From assembly GCA_965656875.1 (NCBI GenBank), contig CBFHMJ010000003.1, positions 372,001-436,000 on the forward strand: 64,000 nucleotides of DNA, in the 5' to 3' direction. Source of the DNA: CBFHMJ01 sp965656875 (lineage in GTDB: Bacteria > Pseudomonadota > Gammaproteobacteria > Enterobacterales > Alteromonadaceae). Below are positions 1 to 7,968 of this stretch, in pieces (positions within the stretch are counted from its first letter, which is position 1; every line of letters begins with the position of its first letter). Below the pieces are notes generated by a model. That model worked only from the letters and a program-made list of their open reading frames with translations. It did not search any database and was not told the DNA's origin. The position numbers and the translations under genes were made by a program.

Positions 1-2366
1 ATAGTCCCGAACTCAAAGGTGCTTTTTTCAAATAAAGGCGTCGGAATTTCAATAATAAAATCGCTGGCCTGGCCCAGCTTAATGGCATAGGTACCCCAGT
101 GATGTAATTGTCGCTGATTTTCTTTTTCTTTAATGACGAGGTATTCAAAGGCGGTGTTTATGTGTTGATAGTGGATAATTTCGTAGTCAAATCGACTGGC
201 CATTTCTGACAACTGATTGAGTTTATTCAACTCATAATCTTTCCAGTTTCCTGGTGTGGCTGTCGTTGCCAGGTTTAATAGCGGAACCAATATGGTTTGA
301 TCAAAAAACAGCAGCTGATAATTGCTGGGCGATTGATATTGCTGGCTATGTTTGGCTGCAATCAAGCCTTTGTTTTCAGCAAGAAAACTTTGCAGATAGC
401 CATCAATTTTTTGTTGTCGGACTACACCTTCAAAATTCTGGTTACTGTTGTGTTGCGCAAAGATATTCAGAATAGCGTCCTGGCTGATGAAGACTTCAAT
501 AAAGCCATTTCGTGAAGTGTCTCGTTGCCGATTTTGAATGGCTGGTGGGTTCCAGGACACCGTGAAATCGCCCAAAGCATCCTGCAATTCTTTTAATGAT
601 AAACCGACAGGAAGTGTTCGATTGACCCAGATACTGCTCTGAGAAACATTCAGATCCAGCTGCAATTTGCTTTGTCTCACACCAAATAGCTGACGGGCCG
701 TTTGTGGCGTATAGCCTCTGATTTGTACTGTTTTACCAACAGCAACAGTTTGATGGAACAGTTGAAACAGGGATTGAGAATTAAGGAGCACATCATCACT
801 CAAATCATCAGATCGTTTGGCTCGTGCTCCGGCATAAGCCAGATAACGTGCATTCAGTGATAAAAACAATTTATCGGCAATCGATGCAATATTGATTTCA
901 TCAATTGCTCGTGGGACTTCCACCGTCAGTTCGGTTGTCGCCTGAGTATCTACAATGAAAAACCCCCAGCCTCTGGCCGGCGTTGCATCATGAATGACAA
1001 TGAAACGTTCTTCTACCCAGGCAAGTTGATAACCGGTTAGTTCAGCTTGTGCGCTAAGCTGTTGCAATTGAGTTGGGTCGGGGGTTTGTGCAATGGTTTT
1101 TAATTCGTTAAAGAGCGTTTTGAATTGCTGAAACTGTGCGGCGGACAGAGGAATTAGTTGTTGTTGTGTTTCTGACTGATAACTGAGTTTTCGTGTTTGA
1201 TCAACGTAAGCTTCAAGATTGTCATGAGCCGTGTAAAGTGGACGTTGCTGATGAATCACTGTATCAGAGAGCGTGGGAGTTGGTGTAAACAGGGTTAATG
1301 AAAAACCGACAACACTGGCGATTAAGACGGTAATCAGCGATGTTTGCAGTGTGGTTCTGGTCATTCTGATGGCTATTTCCTGATCAAACATTTTGATCGC
1401 GATCAGGGTGCTGAGTAAGTAACCGAAGCCGTAATAATCAGAAATTTTGTATTCAGGAAACCAGGCGACAATGGCGAATCCCAGTAGTATTTTGTAGATG
1501 AAACCGACATTAAAAAACAGCAGTATTTTTCTTGCACCTTCAATGTTTAATTGCCTGAAAATCGGGAGTTTCAGAAACAAATGGGCGCCGAGAAGAATAA
1601 CGAAGGCTTCAACAAAAGTGGTTAATACTTTTAATGGGCTGTACCACTGAAGGGCAAGCAGTGAAGGAATAAGAATACCGTTAAAGTCCCAGCCATAACG
1701 TAAATTGAGCCGAGAAGCGACAAAGGCGGCCGTGACCAGAATAATATAAGCTTTCGGACTGGCTAGAATGCTACTGGTCAAATCTTCATACATATAGCCT
1801 AGTGTACTGATATTGAAATTCGTCAGTGGAATTAAGAGATACTGTACGATAAGCCAGGTTGTTAGAAGATAAACTGTCAGCGTGTAGGCGCCGGTTTTCA
1901 AACCACCATTCCAGAACAAATTAGCGCTCAATGCGATAATGATGAGCCCCAGACTGTACAAACCACTTCTTAATTCATAGGGAGCACCCGCTTCAGCCAG
2001 CCAAACGGCCACATCAGGTAATAGCCAGGCATCAAACAACACACGAACCAGAATGCTCACCAGAATCAGAATGAAAAACCTGTCCCGACCAAACATTTCA
2101 CCTAATCCAAGTTTGATGAACAGTTTTTCCACCAGCAGACGGCTGATCAGGTAAGTGATGATGCTTTCACCAATGATGACCCAGGCGCTGATGGGTTTAA
2201 CAATGAAAAGCGGGATAAGGTAACCCGGCACAACCAGGCCCGATAGCGTTGTACCAAAACGCAGGTTGTAGAAGCTGATGACAATAATGCCAACCCACAC
2301 GGTGGTAATAATGGAACTTGCCAGCCCACCTGTTGGAAAAATAGTTAGCGGGAACAAGGTATCCAT
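1..2366 (-). CDS. CapC/PgsC-like polytopic membrane protein with large extracytoplasmic part (3' end off window)
   Basis: The reading frame is open from the ATG at 2366 to the window edge (788 codons, no stop), so the C-terminus is missing. Residues about 1-330 are strongly hydrophobic with many membrane segments. The N-terminal part carries GLVVPGYLIPL, which resembles the conserved core of CapC/PgsC, the membrane subunit of poly-gamma-glutamate synthases. A second, similar element (RYG followed by GILIPSLLAL) occurs about 170 residues later, so the membrane part looks duplicated. After the last membrane segment (about 345-365) comes a hydrophilic, presumably periplasmic region with two related units, near residues 435-515 (GWGFF, EVPRA) and 715-788 (HWGTY, EIPTP). 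The gene lies 12 nt behind the response regulator gene and is probably in its operon. A ligase partner (CapB or ATP-grasp type) would be expected beyond the left edge. The family link is good for the N-terminus; the function is inferred. Confidence 0.7.
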   Translation of the reverse strand, partial: MDTLFPLTIFPTGGLASSIITTVWVGIIVISFYNLRFGTTLSGLVVPGYLIPLFIVKPISAWVIIGESIITYLISRLLVEKLFIKLGLGEMFGRDRFFILILVSILVRVLFDAWLLPDVAVWLAEAGAPYELRSGLYSLGLIIIALSANLFWNGGLKTGAYTLTVYLLTTWLIVQYLLIPLTNFNISTLGYMYEDLTSSILASPKAYIILVTAAFVASRLNLRYGWDFNGILIPSLLALQWYSPLKVLTTFVEAFVILLGAHLFLKLPIFRQLNIEGARKILLFFNVGFIYKILLGFAIVAWFPEYKISDYYGFGYLLSTLIAIKMFDQEIAIRMTRTTLQTSLITVLIASVVGFSLTLFTPTPTLSDTVIHQQRPLYTAHDNLEAYVDQTRKLSYQSETQQQLIPLSAAQFQQFKTLFNELKTIAQTPDPTQLQQLSAQAELTGYQLAWVEERFIVIHDATPARGWGFFIVDTQATTELTVEVPRAIDEINIASIADKLFLSLNARYLAYAGARAKRSDDLSDDVLLNSQSLFQLFHQTVAVGKTVQIRGYTPQTARQLFGVRQSKLQLDLNVSQSSIWVNRTLPVGLSLKELQDALGDFTVSWNPPAIQNRQRDTSRNGFIEVFISQDAILNIFAQHNSNQNFEGVVRQQKIDGYLQSFLAENKGLIAAKHSQQYQSPSNYQLLFFDQTILVPLLNLATTATPGNWKDYELNKLNQLSEMASRFDYEIIHYQHINTAFEYLVIKEKENQRQLHHWGTYAIKLGQASDFIIEIPTPLFEKSTFEFGT

Positions 2367-2378
2367 TGACCTGCCTGA

Positions 2379-2744
2379 TTACAGATCGTCAATGAGTGAG
2401 AGGAGTAAATCTAACCGTTCATTGTTGATCGGTTTATCAATAAATTGCGTAATGCCAAGATTGTTTAACTGATTCTTGATATTGTCATTTTGAGAGGCTG
2501 AGATAACGACTGTTGGAATGGTATTACTGGCGGATTTAAGCTGTTTTAACAGGTCGATGCCGTCCATTTCCGGCATGAACAAGTCGGTAATAATCAAATC
2601 AAAATGGTTATCATTGATGGCTGAAAGTGCCTGAATACCATTATATACGGTCGTTACATCGTAGCCTTCAGCTGTTAACTCCAGTTTCATTAGCTCGGCT
2701 ATGATCTTTTCGTCTTCGACCAATAAAATTTTTTTTATTGTCAT
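2379..2744 (-). CDS. Receiver-only response regulator (CheY-like)
   Basis: This 121-residue protein is a single REC domain with no output domain. The acidic pocket (VEDE near residue 10), the phospho-acceptor Asp in IITDLFMP (about 54), the Ser of VISAS (about 82) and the Lys of DKP (about 104) are all present, so phosphorylation should be possible. It lies 17 nt after the sensor kinase gene and 12 nt before the CapC-like gene, which suggests one transcript. Because there is no DNA-binding or enzymatic domain, it probably acts by protein contact, either with the kinase or with the membrane machinery encoded next to it. The partner is inferred from position only. Confidence 0.85.
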   Translation of the reverse strand: MTIKKILLVEDEKIIAELMKLELTAEGYDVTTVYNGIQALSAINDNHFDLIITDLFMPEMDGIDLLKQLKSASNTIPTVVISASQNDNIKNQLNNLGITQFIDKPINNERLDLLLSLIDDL

Positions 2745-2761
2745 ATGCTATCTCTCCACAC

Positions 2762-5389
2762 CTAATGGATAAAAGCGGGTAGCAAGATCTTCATGCGATA
2801 ACCAGCGCCTAACTCAGTTTCTAATGCCGTAGTGGCGCCCCATGCATTAACCAGGTTCATCATTTTCAATAATTCTTCGATGATACTGTCGGAGTTTCCA
2901 GATTCCCCCGGTGATTCATTAAGCATAGCGTCAAGCTCTTGTTTTGGCATGCCGTACCCCTGATTTTCGATAATAACCGTTAAATGCCTTTTTTCGGAAC
3001 TTGTTTCGGTGTCATTGATTGAAATTGATAACACTGAGTCGTGAGATGACGCATCCTCAGTCATGAGTTTGAAGGTTTGTTGTAGCAAACTGGTGAACTG
3101 TTCTGGCTGAATAAGTGCCAGGCTCAACAGTGTTGGTAACCGTGTTTGCAGCTGAATCGATTTTTGCTCAATGATGTGATGAAAATGGCTGATGGTGTCG
3201 TTGACCAGTCTGATGATATTAACGGGTGTAATTTCGTGGCCAGAAAAGTAATGTGTGTTCAGGCAACCCTCGACATTTGACGTTACCTGTTCGGCATTTA
3301 GTAAGGTTCTTTCCAGTTCAGTAAACCATTCATTTTCTGGCGTTGTGCTGGTTTTCCGCAGACGTCTACAAATGAGATTCATTTTACTGATATTGTTTCG
3401 AGACTGATGGATGAAATGATTCACTAACTCTGAACGGACAGATAACACAGACTGCATTCGGGTGAAATCAATAAACTCCAGTAAAATACCCATAGTTAAG
3501 AATGATGAATCTCCTGATTTGTCAGAATCGTCAATATTGATCGACCGTATTTTAAGAATGTAATTTCCTTGTAGTAGATCTGACCTCAATTGCAGATCGA
3601 CACTTTGATGATGAATGGTGACATTCAGTAGATATTTTTTTAGCTCATCACTTGAGTGGGCTGTAATTTGAAGCAAAAAGTCGTGAATGGTTAATGTATA
3701 AACGGGGGTGTCCAGTCGTTGGGCAATATCCTCCATTACTTCATTGGCGTAGAGAAGTTGCCCAAACAGATTGTACAGAACAGCCGCAGAGCTCATGCCA
3801 TCAAATACGTCTTGCAACATGTCATAGCGTTTTTCCAGAATGCCAATGGATGTTGAGAGTGACTCATAATCGGACCAGGCCATTTTCAGATCAAAGAAGC
3901 GTCGAATCGGGTTTCGCTCTTTTGCTTCCTGTCGGCGAAATTGTTTGCGATGAAACAGGATTTCAGCGATTTCAGCGCCAAATGACGCAAGGTTACTTTC
4001 AAAGAGTGCTTGTTTGTTGTCACTTAGTTGATTGACGGATAATGCCCAGAAACCCATGACATTGCCTGCAAATACAAATGGGATGAGATATTCCGATTCG
4101 GTGTCTTTTGTGCCCTTAAAATATTGTCGATGGACTAATTTGACGGGCTTTAAATTTTCAATGGCATCGCTATAGGGTTGTCTCTCATAGTCCCGTCTCA
4201 TTTCTTCGATATCATCTAATGAACAATTCAGTGCGTGAATTTCTTTTACCCGATGATCGGCAATGACTTTTTCCAGGAAAATGGAACGATTGAGGTTGAG
4301 TTGTTGATTGATGAGAATATGCAGATTTTCCCAGGGAGATGTCACCTGATAGAAAGACTTAGGTTGTATTTTTTTACTGAGTTCCATGTTGAGCTGTGCC
4401 AACAAACGCCCAATAAGTGATTTTTCATTCAGTTGTTCTGTGGCGATGAAGAGCAATACTCCCGTTAATTGAATTAACACGAGTTCAGCTGCAGGTATCA
4501 GCAAGCTGAAACGCGTTAGTGCAATATAGAAACAACTCCATGTCAGTAAAATAAACAAAACAATAATGAGATATCGAATTCTCACTGAAAGTAGTTGCAG
4601 GCAAAAAAATGTAAGCAAGAAACAACTGGTAAACAGAATGGTGATTTGGCTGACAGATAATTCTTTTATTGTTGTATCAGATAACAGACTTTCAGCAGCC
4701 AATGATTGCAACATGCCAAATGATAAATAACCTGATGACTGATTACCGGGTATAAAAAATCGTTGCTGGTTAGTTGAATATTCCAGATCGATTAACACAA
4801 CTTTATCCTCAACCAGCGAGTCAATTAAGCTGCCTCGACTGGCTTGTCGCAACGTCATGTTAGGGATGGAATCGACCGACATAAAATAGTTGATAAATAG
4901 CGGAGAATTGTCGGTATAGGTAAGCGATGTATCCTCCCAGCTATTCACAAGACTATCTTTCGTCAAGTCAGGTTGAGCAAGCCGGTAGATACCATCTACC
5001 GGCAAAATATTCACAGCATTCAGGCTATTGGTTTGATTGGGTGTTGTACCTTGTCGTTTAATTCTGGCCACCTGTACCGGTGTTTCCAGTTTATCAATGA
5101 GCATTTGAGCCGCGTCTGATTGAAGGAGAATAATGACCGCTTTGGGGTCGAGGGTATTTAGTGCAGATATAACGCTGGAAAGAACAGGAAGGGTGGTTTC
5201 ATCGACTACCTGGTGGTTGTGAATAACCAGTGAGTTGGGTTCCCAGGTATACCCCTGGTCGACATTCAGAACTACATCGTGGGTTTTAAGGTTAAGCCAC
5301 AGAAACTGATTGTTTACTGATGAAAAGGTAAGTAACAACACAATGATAATGCCAGGAATAATTGCTTTTATTGTCGTTTTATCGGTCAT
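2762..5389 (-). CDS. CHASE2-like membrane sensor histidine kinase with degenerate ATP-binding motifs
   Basis: This 875-residue protein has an N-terminal membrane segment (about 8-28), a long extracytoplasmic region resembling a CHASE2 domain, and a cluster of three or so membrane helices (about 245-340), the usual CHASE2 topology. A GAF-like region (about 400-480) and a PAS-like region (about 530-640) follow. The dimerisation helix has H661 in the context HQSRNN, similar to H-x-x-R-N histidine boxes. The catalytic domain is odd: where an N-box asparagine is expected there is Gln (about Q771), and the Asp of the DxGxG G1 box is replaced by N809 (ENQGYGMP). The final glycine box (GAGYRMKILLP) remains. 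Reduced kinase activity, or a pseudokinase or phosphatase role, is therefore possible. It is first in the operon with the receiver and the CapC-like protein. The start is ATG with a GGTGG stretch upstream. Confidence 0.75.
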   Translation of the reverse strand: MTDKTTIKAIIPGIIIVLLLTFSSVNNQFLWLNLKTHDVVLNVDQGYTWEPNSLVIHNHQVVDETTLPVLSSVISALNTLDPKAVIILLQSDAAQMLIDKLETPVQVARIKRQGTTPNQTNSLNAVNILPVDGIYRLAQPDLTKDSLVNSWEDTSLTYTDNSPLFINYFMSVDSIPNMTLRQASRGSLIDSLVEDKVVLIDLEYSTNQQRFFIPGNQSSGYLSFGMLQSLAAESLLSDTTIKELSVSQITILFTSCFLLTFFCLQLLSVRIRYLIIVLFILLTWSCFYIALTRFSLLIPAAELVLIQLTGVLLFIATEQLNEKSLIGRLLAQLNMELSKKIQPKSFYQVTSPWENLHILINQQLNLNRSIFLEKVIADHRVKEIHALNCSLDDIEEMRRDYERQPYSDAIENLKPVKLVHRQYFKGTKDTESEYLIPFVFAGNVMGFWALSVNQLSDNKQALFESNLASFGAEIAEILFHRKQFRRQEAKERNPIRRFFDLKMAWSDYESLSTSIGILEKRYDMLQDVFDGMSSAAVLYNLFGQLLYANEVMEDIAQRLDTPVYTLTIHDFLLQITAHSSDELKKYLLNVTIHHQSVDLQLRSDLLQGNYILKIRSINIDDSDKSGDSSFLTMGILLEFIDFTRMQSVLSVRSELVNHFIHQSRNNISKMNLICRRLRKTSTTPENEWFTELERTLLNAEQVTSNVEGCLNTHYFSGHEITPVNIIRLVNDTISHFHHIIEQKSIQLQTRLPTLLSLALIQPEQFTSLLQQTFKLMTEDASSHDSVLSISINDTETSSEKRHLTVIIENQGYGMPKQELDAMLNESPGESGNSDSIIEELLKMMNLVNAWGATTALETELGAGYRMKILLPAFIH

Positions 5390-5666
5390 CAGGCCACCAG
5401 TTCATTGATTTGAGTGGTCATTATTTAAAGAACGGTGTTACCTGCCTGTTCGCAAACACCGCCTGTTACTATAGTAGTATAGTCCTTGTATTAGGAAAAT
5501 GAGATCTTATGCTGCTGGCTCAGCTATTCTGTCGATTATCAAACGTTGTCTTGTCAGATTTTTTGCGTTTCCTCATCAATAATTATTAATTCTTTTATTT
5601 CCTTTCATATTGATAAACATTTGAGCATTTAAACTTTTTGGTTAAGAGACCTTTAATTTTGTTTCC

Positions 5667-5720
5667 AAAGGCATTAATATCGTTAACTTAATACGTATTT
5701 ATATTAAAAATAATGCCTTT
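5667..5720. repeat. Inverted repeat AAAGGCATTA / TAATGCCTTT
   Basis: AAAGGCATTA (5667-5676) is perfectly complementary to TAATGCCTTT (5711-5720). An inner ATAT/ATAT pairing would extend the stem across the 34-nt loop. It sits just upstream of the promoter at 5739, so it may be an operator or a remnant terminator. There is no clear poly-T typical of a terminator, and its role is unknown. Confidence 0.4.
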
Positions 5721-5738
5721 TATGTTAATTAAACATTA

Positions 5739-5767
5739 TTGACATGAGGGCGATTCTTCTAAATAAT
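5739..5767 (+). promoter_or_regulatory. Predicted sigma-70 promoter for the small gene at 5823
   Basis: TTGACA (5739-5744), a 17-nt spacer and AATAAT (5762-5767) match the consensus at 11 of 12 positions. The predicted start would leave a leader of about 45 nt before the ATG at 5823. Confidence 0.6.
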
Positions 5768-5822
5768 GTGTCCGTTTTAGGGTTGTACCTGCGGCGCATA
5801 CAAAGTGAAACGCGAGGTAATA

Positions 5823-6011
5823 ATGCAAATTTCTAATAACAACCCTTATGCAGCAGTTTTTCAGCGCATTGAGCAGGATGCTTCGCAAGCAAATGATGCA
5901 CCGAAATCAGAACAACGATTACAAAGTGATACGGTTTCGATTTCTCAAGAAAGTATGCATGACAAAACTGATCTGGGAGGAGGAGGGTATGAACCACCAC
6001 ATAATCGGTGA
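5823..6011 (+). CDS. Small hydrophilic protein of unknown function (62 aa)
   Basis: I chose the ATG at 5823, which has GAGG at 5814-5817; an in-frame GTG at 5805 has no ribosome-binding site. The product is polar (QISNNNPYAAVF start, DTVSISQES near residue 41, glycine run GGGGY near the end), with no signal peptide or membrane segment. The D-x-V-S-I-S-x-E-type stretch is reminiscent of short motifs in small motility-associated proteins, but this is only an impression. A strong predicted promoter upstream and a hairpin immediately downstream argue that this is a real single-gene transcript. I do not recognise the family. Confidence 0.5.
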   Translation: MQISNNNPYAAVFQRIEQDASQANDAPKSEQRLQSDTVSISQESMHDKTDLGGGGYEPPHNR

Positions 6012-6051
6012 TTCTGACGAAAACTATCCGATTTCTTCGATTTGAAATCAT

Positions 6052-6093
6052 ACTCCATTGAAGTAGTGACCTCTTCAGTGGAGTTAATTATTT
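6052..6093 (+). terminator. Hairpin after the small gene, probable weak terminator
   Basis: ACTCCATTGAAG (6052-6063) pairs with CTTCAGTGGAGT (6073-6084) apart from one G-U pair, with a 9-nt loop and then TAATTATTT. The T-run is imperfect, so some read-through into the next gene (start 6109) is likely. Confidence 0.45.
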
Positions 6094-6108
6094 AAGAGAG
6101 ATAAAACG

Positions 6109-6636
6109 TTGGGATTTGCCGATTTTACGCTTGCAGTCGATGTCATCATAATGATTACAATAGTAATTTGTGTGCTGTTAGGCGCACATCTGAATAAACA
6201 TGATCAGGGATTTGCAATTACTATTAATGTATTGTTCGCGTTTTGGGCTATCGACAGTATTGGTTATAATTTGCTAAAAGATGTCGTCGCATCAATGCCA
6301 GAAATGATGAAGAGTATCTGGTATTTCTATTTTATGCTGTTAAATCTTGGCTTTATCTGGACAACTACACACTTCCACATCGTTAGAAATATAGCTATTT
6401 CAACTACCGTTAAAACACTTCTCTTTATTCAGCTTATCTTTGCATGTTGTCAATTTGTCAGGCTGGCAGAAAGGTTTGTATTTGATTCAAGTCTGTTTGC
6501 GATGTTCTATCGGTACATCATGCCGTCTCTGACATTACTAACTGCTGCCATCATTATATTGAAGGTTACGACCGTGCTTATCCATAAAAACATGTCAGAG
6601 AAGATGCTGGCACCAGATATGTTGGATAACGCATGA
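6109..6636 (+). CDS. Multi-pass membrane protein of unknown function
   Basis: This is a 175-residue, very hydrophobic protein with about five predicted membrane helices (roughly 8-28, 35-55, 68-90, 100-122 and 140-162) and a short charged tail. The start is TTG at 6109 with AGAGAG 8 nt upstream; no better ATG exists near the N-terminus. Its stop overlaps the ATG of the next gene (ATGA), so the two are translationally coupled. There are no catalytic motifs and I do not recognise the family. Sensory or regulatory membrane domains can look like this, but nothing in the sequence decides it. Confidence 0.6.
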   Translation: MGFADFTLAVDVIIMITIVICVLLGAHLNKHDQGFAITINVLFAFWAIDSIGYNLLKDVVASMPEMMKSIWYFYFMLLNLGFIWTTTHFHIVRNIAISTTVKTLLFIQLIFACCQFVRLAERFVFDSSLFAMFYRYIMPSLTLLTAAIIILKVTTVLIHKNMSEKMLAPDMLDNA

Positions 6637-7085
6637 AAATTTTGATTTTACTTGTTGGAATTGCATTATTGATTTGCAGCACACGAATCGTTATTAAGGC
6701 GATATTGTTTAAGCCGGTTGCAGACAGTAAATCGTTAACACTCGATAAAAATGTTCTGGGACAAAAAGCTATACGGCTCCTTGAATCCTCAGAAAATCTT
6801 GACCCCTATTATAGTCCGATCCTGCGCTCCTCTGTTGAGCAAGCCCAGGCTCAGCGACGGTGGCGAAATTACAGGCAGCGTTTGCTTCGTCTTGCTCGAA
6901 ACGAAGGTATCATTGAAAAACGATTACCTAGCTATCTGGCGTCGCTCAAAATTCGTTGGAAAGGACTCAGAACGTTTTATACCGAAGAAATTGCACGAGA
7001 AGAAAAACGTTTGCAGCAGGGAAAGAAGCAGCCAGAAACACCTCCTTCATTTTTTAAACCCACCATTAAAAAATCCGGTAGATAG
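6633..7085 (+). CDS. Membrane-anchored basic protein of unknown function
   Basis: This 150-residue protein overlaps the preceding gene by 4 nt (ATGA). An N-terminal membrane segment (about residues 2-24) is followed by a strongly basic, Arg/Lys- and Gln-rich region (for example QAQRRWRNYRQRLLR) and a Pro-rich end. No lipobox is visible. The first Arg-Ile-Val-Ile stretch suggests a type II anchor, with the charged part perhaps on the cytoplasmic side. It probably works with the membrane protein just upstream. I do not recognise the family. Confidence 0.55.
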   Translation: MKILILLVGIALLICSTRIVIKAILFKPVADSKSLTLDKNVLGQKAIRLLESSENLDPYYSPILRSSVEQAQAQRRWRNYRQRLLRLARNEGIIEKRLPSYLASLKIRWKGLRTFYTEEIAREEKRLQQGKKQPETPPSFFKPTIKKSGR

Positions 7086-7224
7086 GGGGCGCTGACCCGG
7101 GTTCTCCCGTTTTTGTTAGTTCCGGTATCCGGGGAACCCTCATTCACCAGGACAGACCAGATAAGGATTACAATTATTCAGGTACTGATGATTTGATATA
7201 GATCTAACTTGACGCGGCATCTAC

Positions 7225-7254
7225 TTGAACTCTGATGGTTGCCCTCGCTATAGT
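7225..7254 (+). promoter_or_regulatory. Predicted sigma-70 promoter for the beta-hydroxylase-like gene
   Basis: TTGAAC (7225-7230), an 18-nt spacer and TATAGT (7249-7254), about 45 nt before the ATG at 7300. It is close to consensus but not tested. Confidence 0.45.
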
Positions 7255-7299
7255 ATCTGGCCTTTATTTTCGTAAGACACTGTTTAGAAGGAGCTTTCT

Positions 7300-7887
7300 A
7301 TGATTCAACTTCCGGCCCGACTGCCTGCCTGCAAACTTCATGTACTCTTTGATTTCATCCAGATTAAAGATGATGTGGAGTTAGCATCGAGTCTGGACTG
7401 GGTTGATCATGTAAATAGTGAGGTCTACGACGGAAGTTGGTCTGTATTTCCATTACGCTGCAAACGTAATCACTTATCAGCTCATCCTGTCATTCAAAGT
7501 TTTGATATCGACACCGACGGCGAATGGGCCAACATGGATGTGCTGGGCGGAATGCAGGGAATTAAAGCGCTAATCTATAAGATGAAATGCCCGGTCAGGT
7601 CGGTAAGACTGATGCGATTATCACCGGGAGCCAGTATTCATGAACACCGTGATGAAGCGTTGTCGCTGGAGCACGGCCTGGCTCGTTTGCATTTACCGGT
7701 GATTTCAGATCAACTGGTAGATTTTTATGTAGATGGTGAGATCGTTCCAATGGAGGAGGGCGAACTTTGGTATATGAATGCTGATTTACCCCATGCTGTG
7801 ATTAATCAAAGCCCCAGAACACGAGTTCATCTGGTGATGGATTGTGAAGTAAACGAGTGGTTGAAATCTGTTCTTTCTGTTGAGTAG
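7300..7887 (+). CDS. Aspartyl/asparaginyl beta-hydroxylase-like 2-oxoglutarate/Fe(II) oxygenase
   Basis: This 195-residue protein fits the AspH-type double-stranded beta-helix fold. The putative iron ligands are H116-R-D118 (in the IHEHRDEA context) and a distal H165 (LPHAVIN). Downstream Arg residues in PRTRVHLVMD could bind 2-oxoglutarate. Family members hydroxylate Asp/Asn side chains or small substrates; the bacterial substrates are mostly unknown and nothing here identifies one. The gene has its own promoter, a good ribosome-binding site (AAGGAGC) and a terminator 30 nt after the stop, so it is probably monocistronic. The length is typical of the short bacterial forms that lack TPR repeats. 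Confidence 0.75.
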   Translation: MIQLPARLPACKLHVLFDFIQIKDDVELASSLDWVDHVNSEVYDGSWSVFPLRCKRNHLSAHPVIQSFDIDTDGEWANMDVLGGMQGIKALIYKMKCPVRSVRLMRLSPGASIHEHRDEALSLEHGLARLHLPVISDQLVDFYVDGEIVPMEEGELWYMNADLPHAVINQSPRTRVHLVMDCEVNEWLKSVLSVE

Positions 7888-7917
7888 CACAAAAAATAAC
7901 GAGCATATAAATAGCAA

Positions 7918-7941
7918 AAACCCGCGTAGAGCGGGTTTTGT
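7918..7941. terminator. Bidirectional intrinsic terminator
   Basis: AACCCGC (7919-7925), loop GTAGA, GCGGGTT (7931-7937), flanked by A and T runs. It separates the convergent hydroxylase-like gene and grpE and can serve both. Confidence 0.8.
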
Positions 7942-7968
7942 CGTTAACAGCACTAAGAACTATAAGAG

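Larger units (their letters stand above)
5390..5822. other. Divergent AT-rich intergenic region
   Basis: This 433-nt stretch separates the leftward sensor-kinase operon from a rightward small gene and must hold both promoters. It is AT-rich. I see an inverted repeat at 5667-5720 and a near-consensus sigma-70 promoter at 5739-5767 for the rightward gene. A CTATA-GTAG-TATAG symmetric element at 5468-5481 lies 80-90 nt before the kinase gene and could be part of its promoter or operator. I see no convincing open reading frame. Confidence 0.5.

Noticed and set aside
254..515. Short plus-strand open frames inside the left-edge region
   Set aside because: They are antisense to a continuous 788-codon minus-strand frame with clear membrane-protein character.
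7099..7141. Imperfect hairpin GGGTTCTCCCG / CGGGGAACCC after the second membrane gene
   Set aside because: It has a bulge and no T-run, so it does not qualify as a terminator, and no other role is supported.
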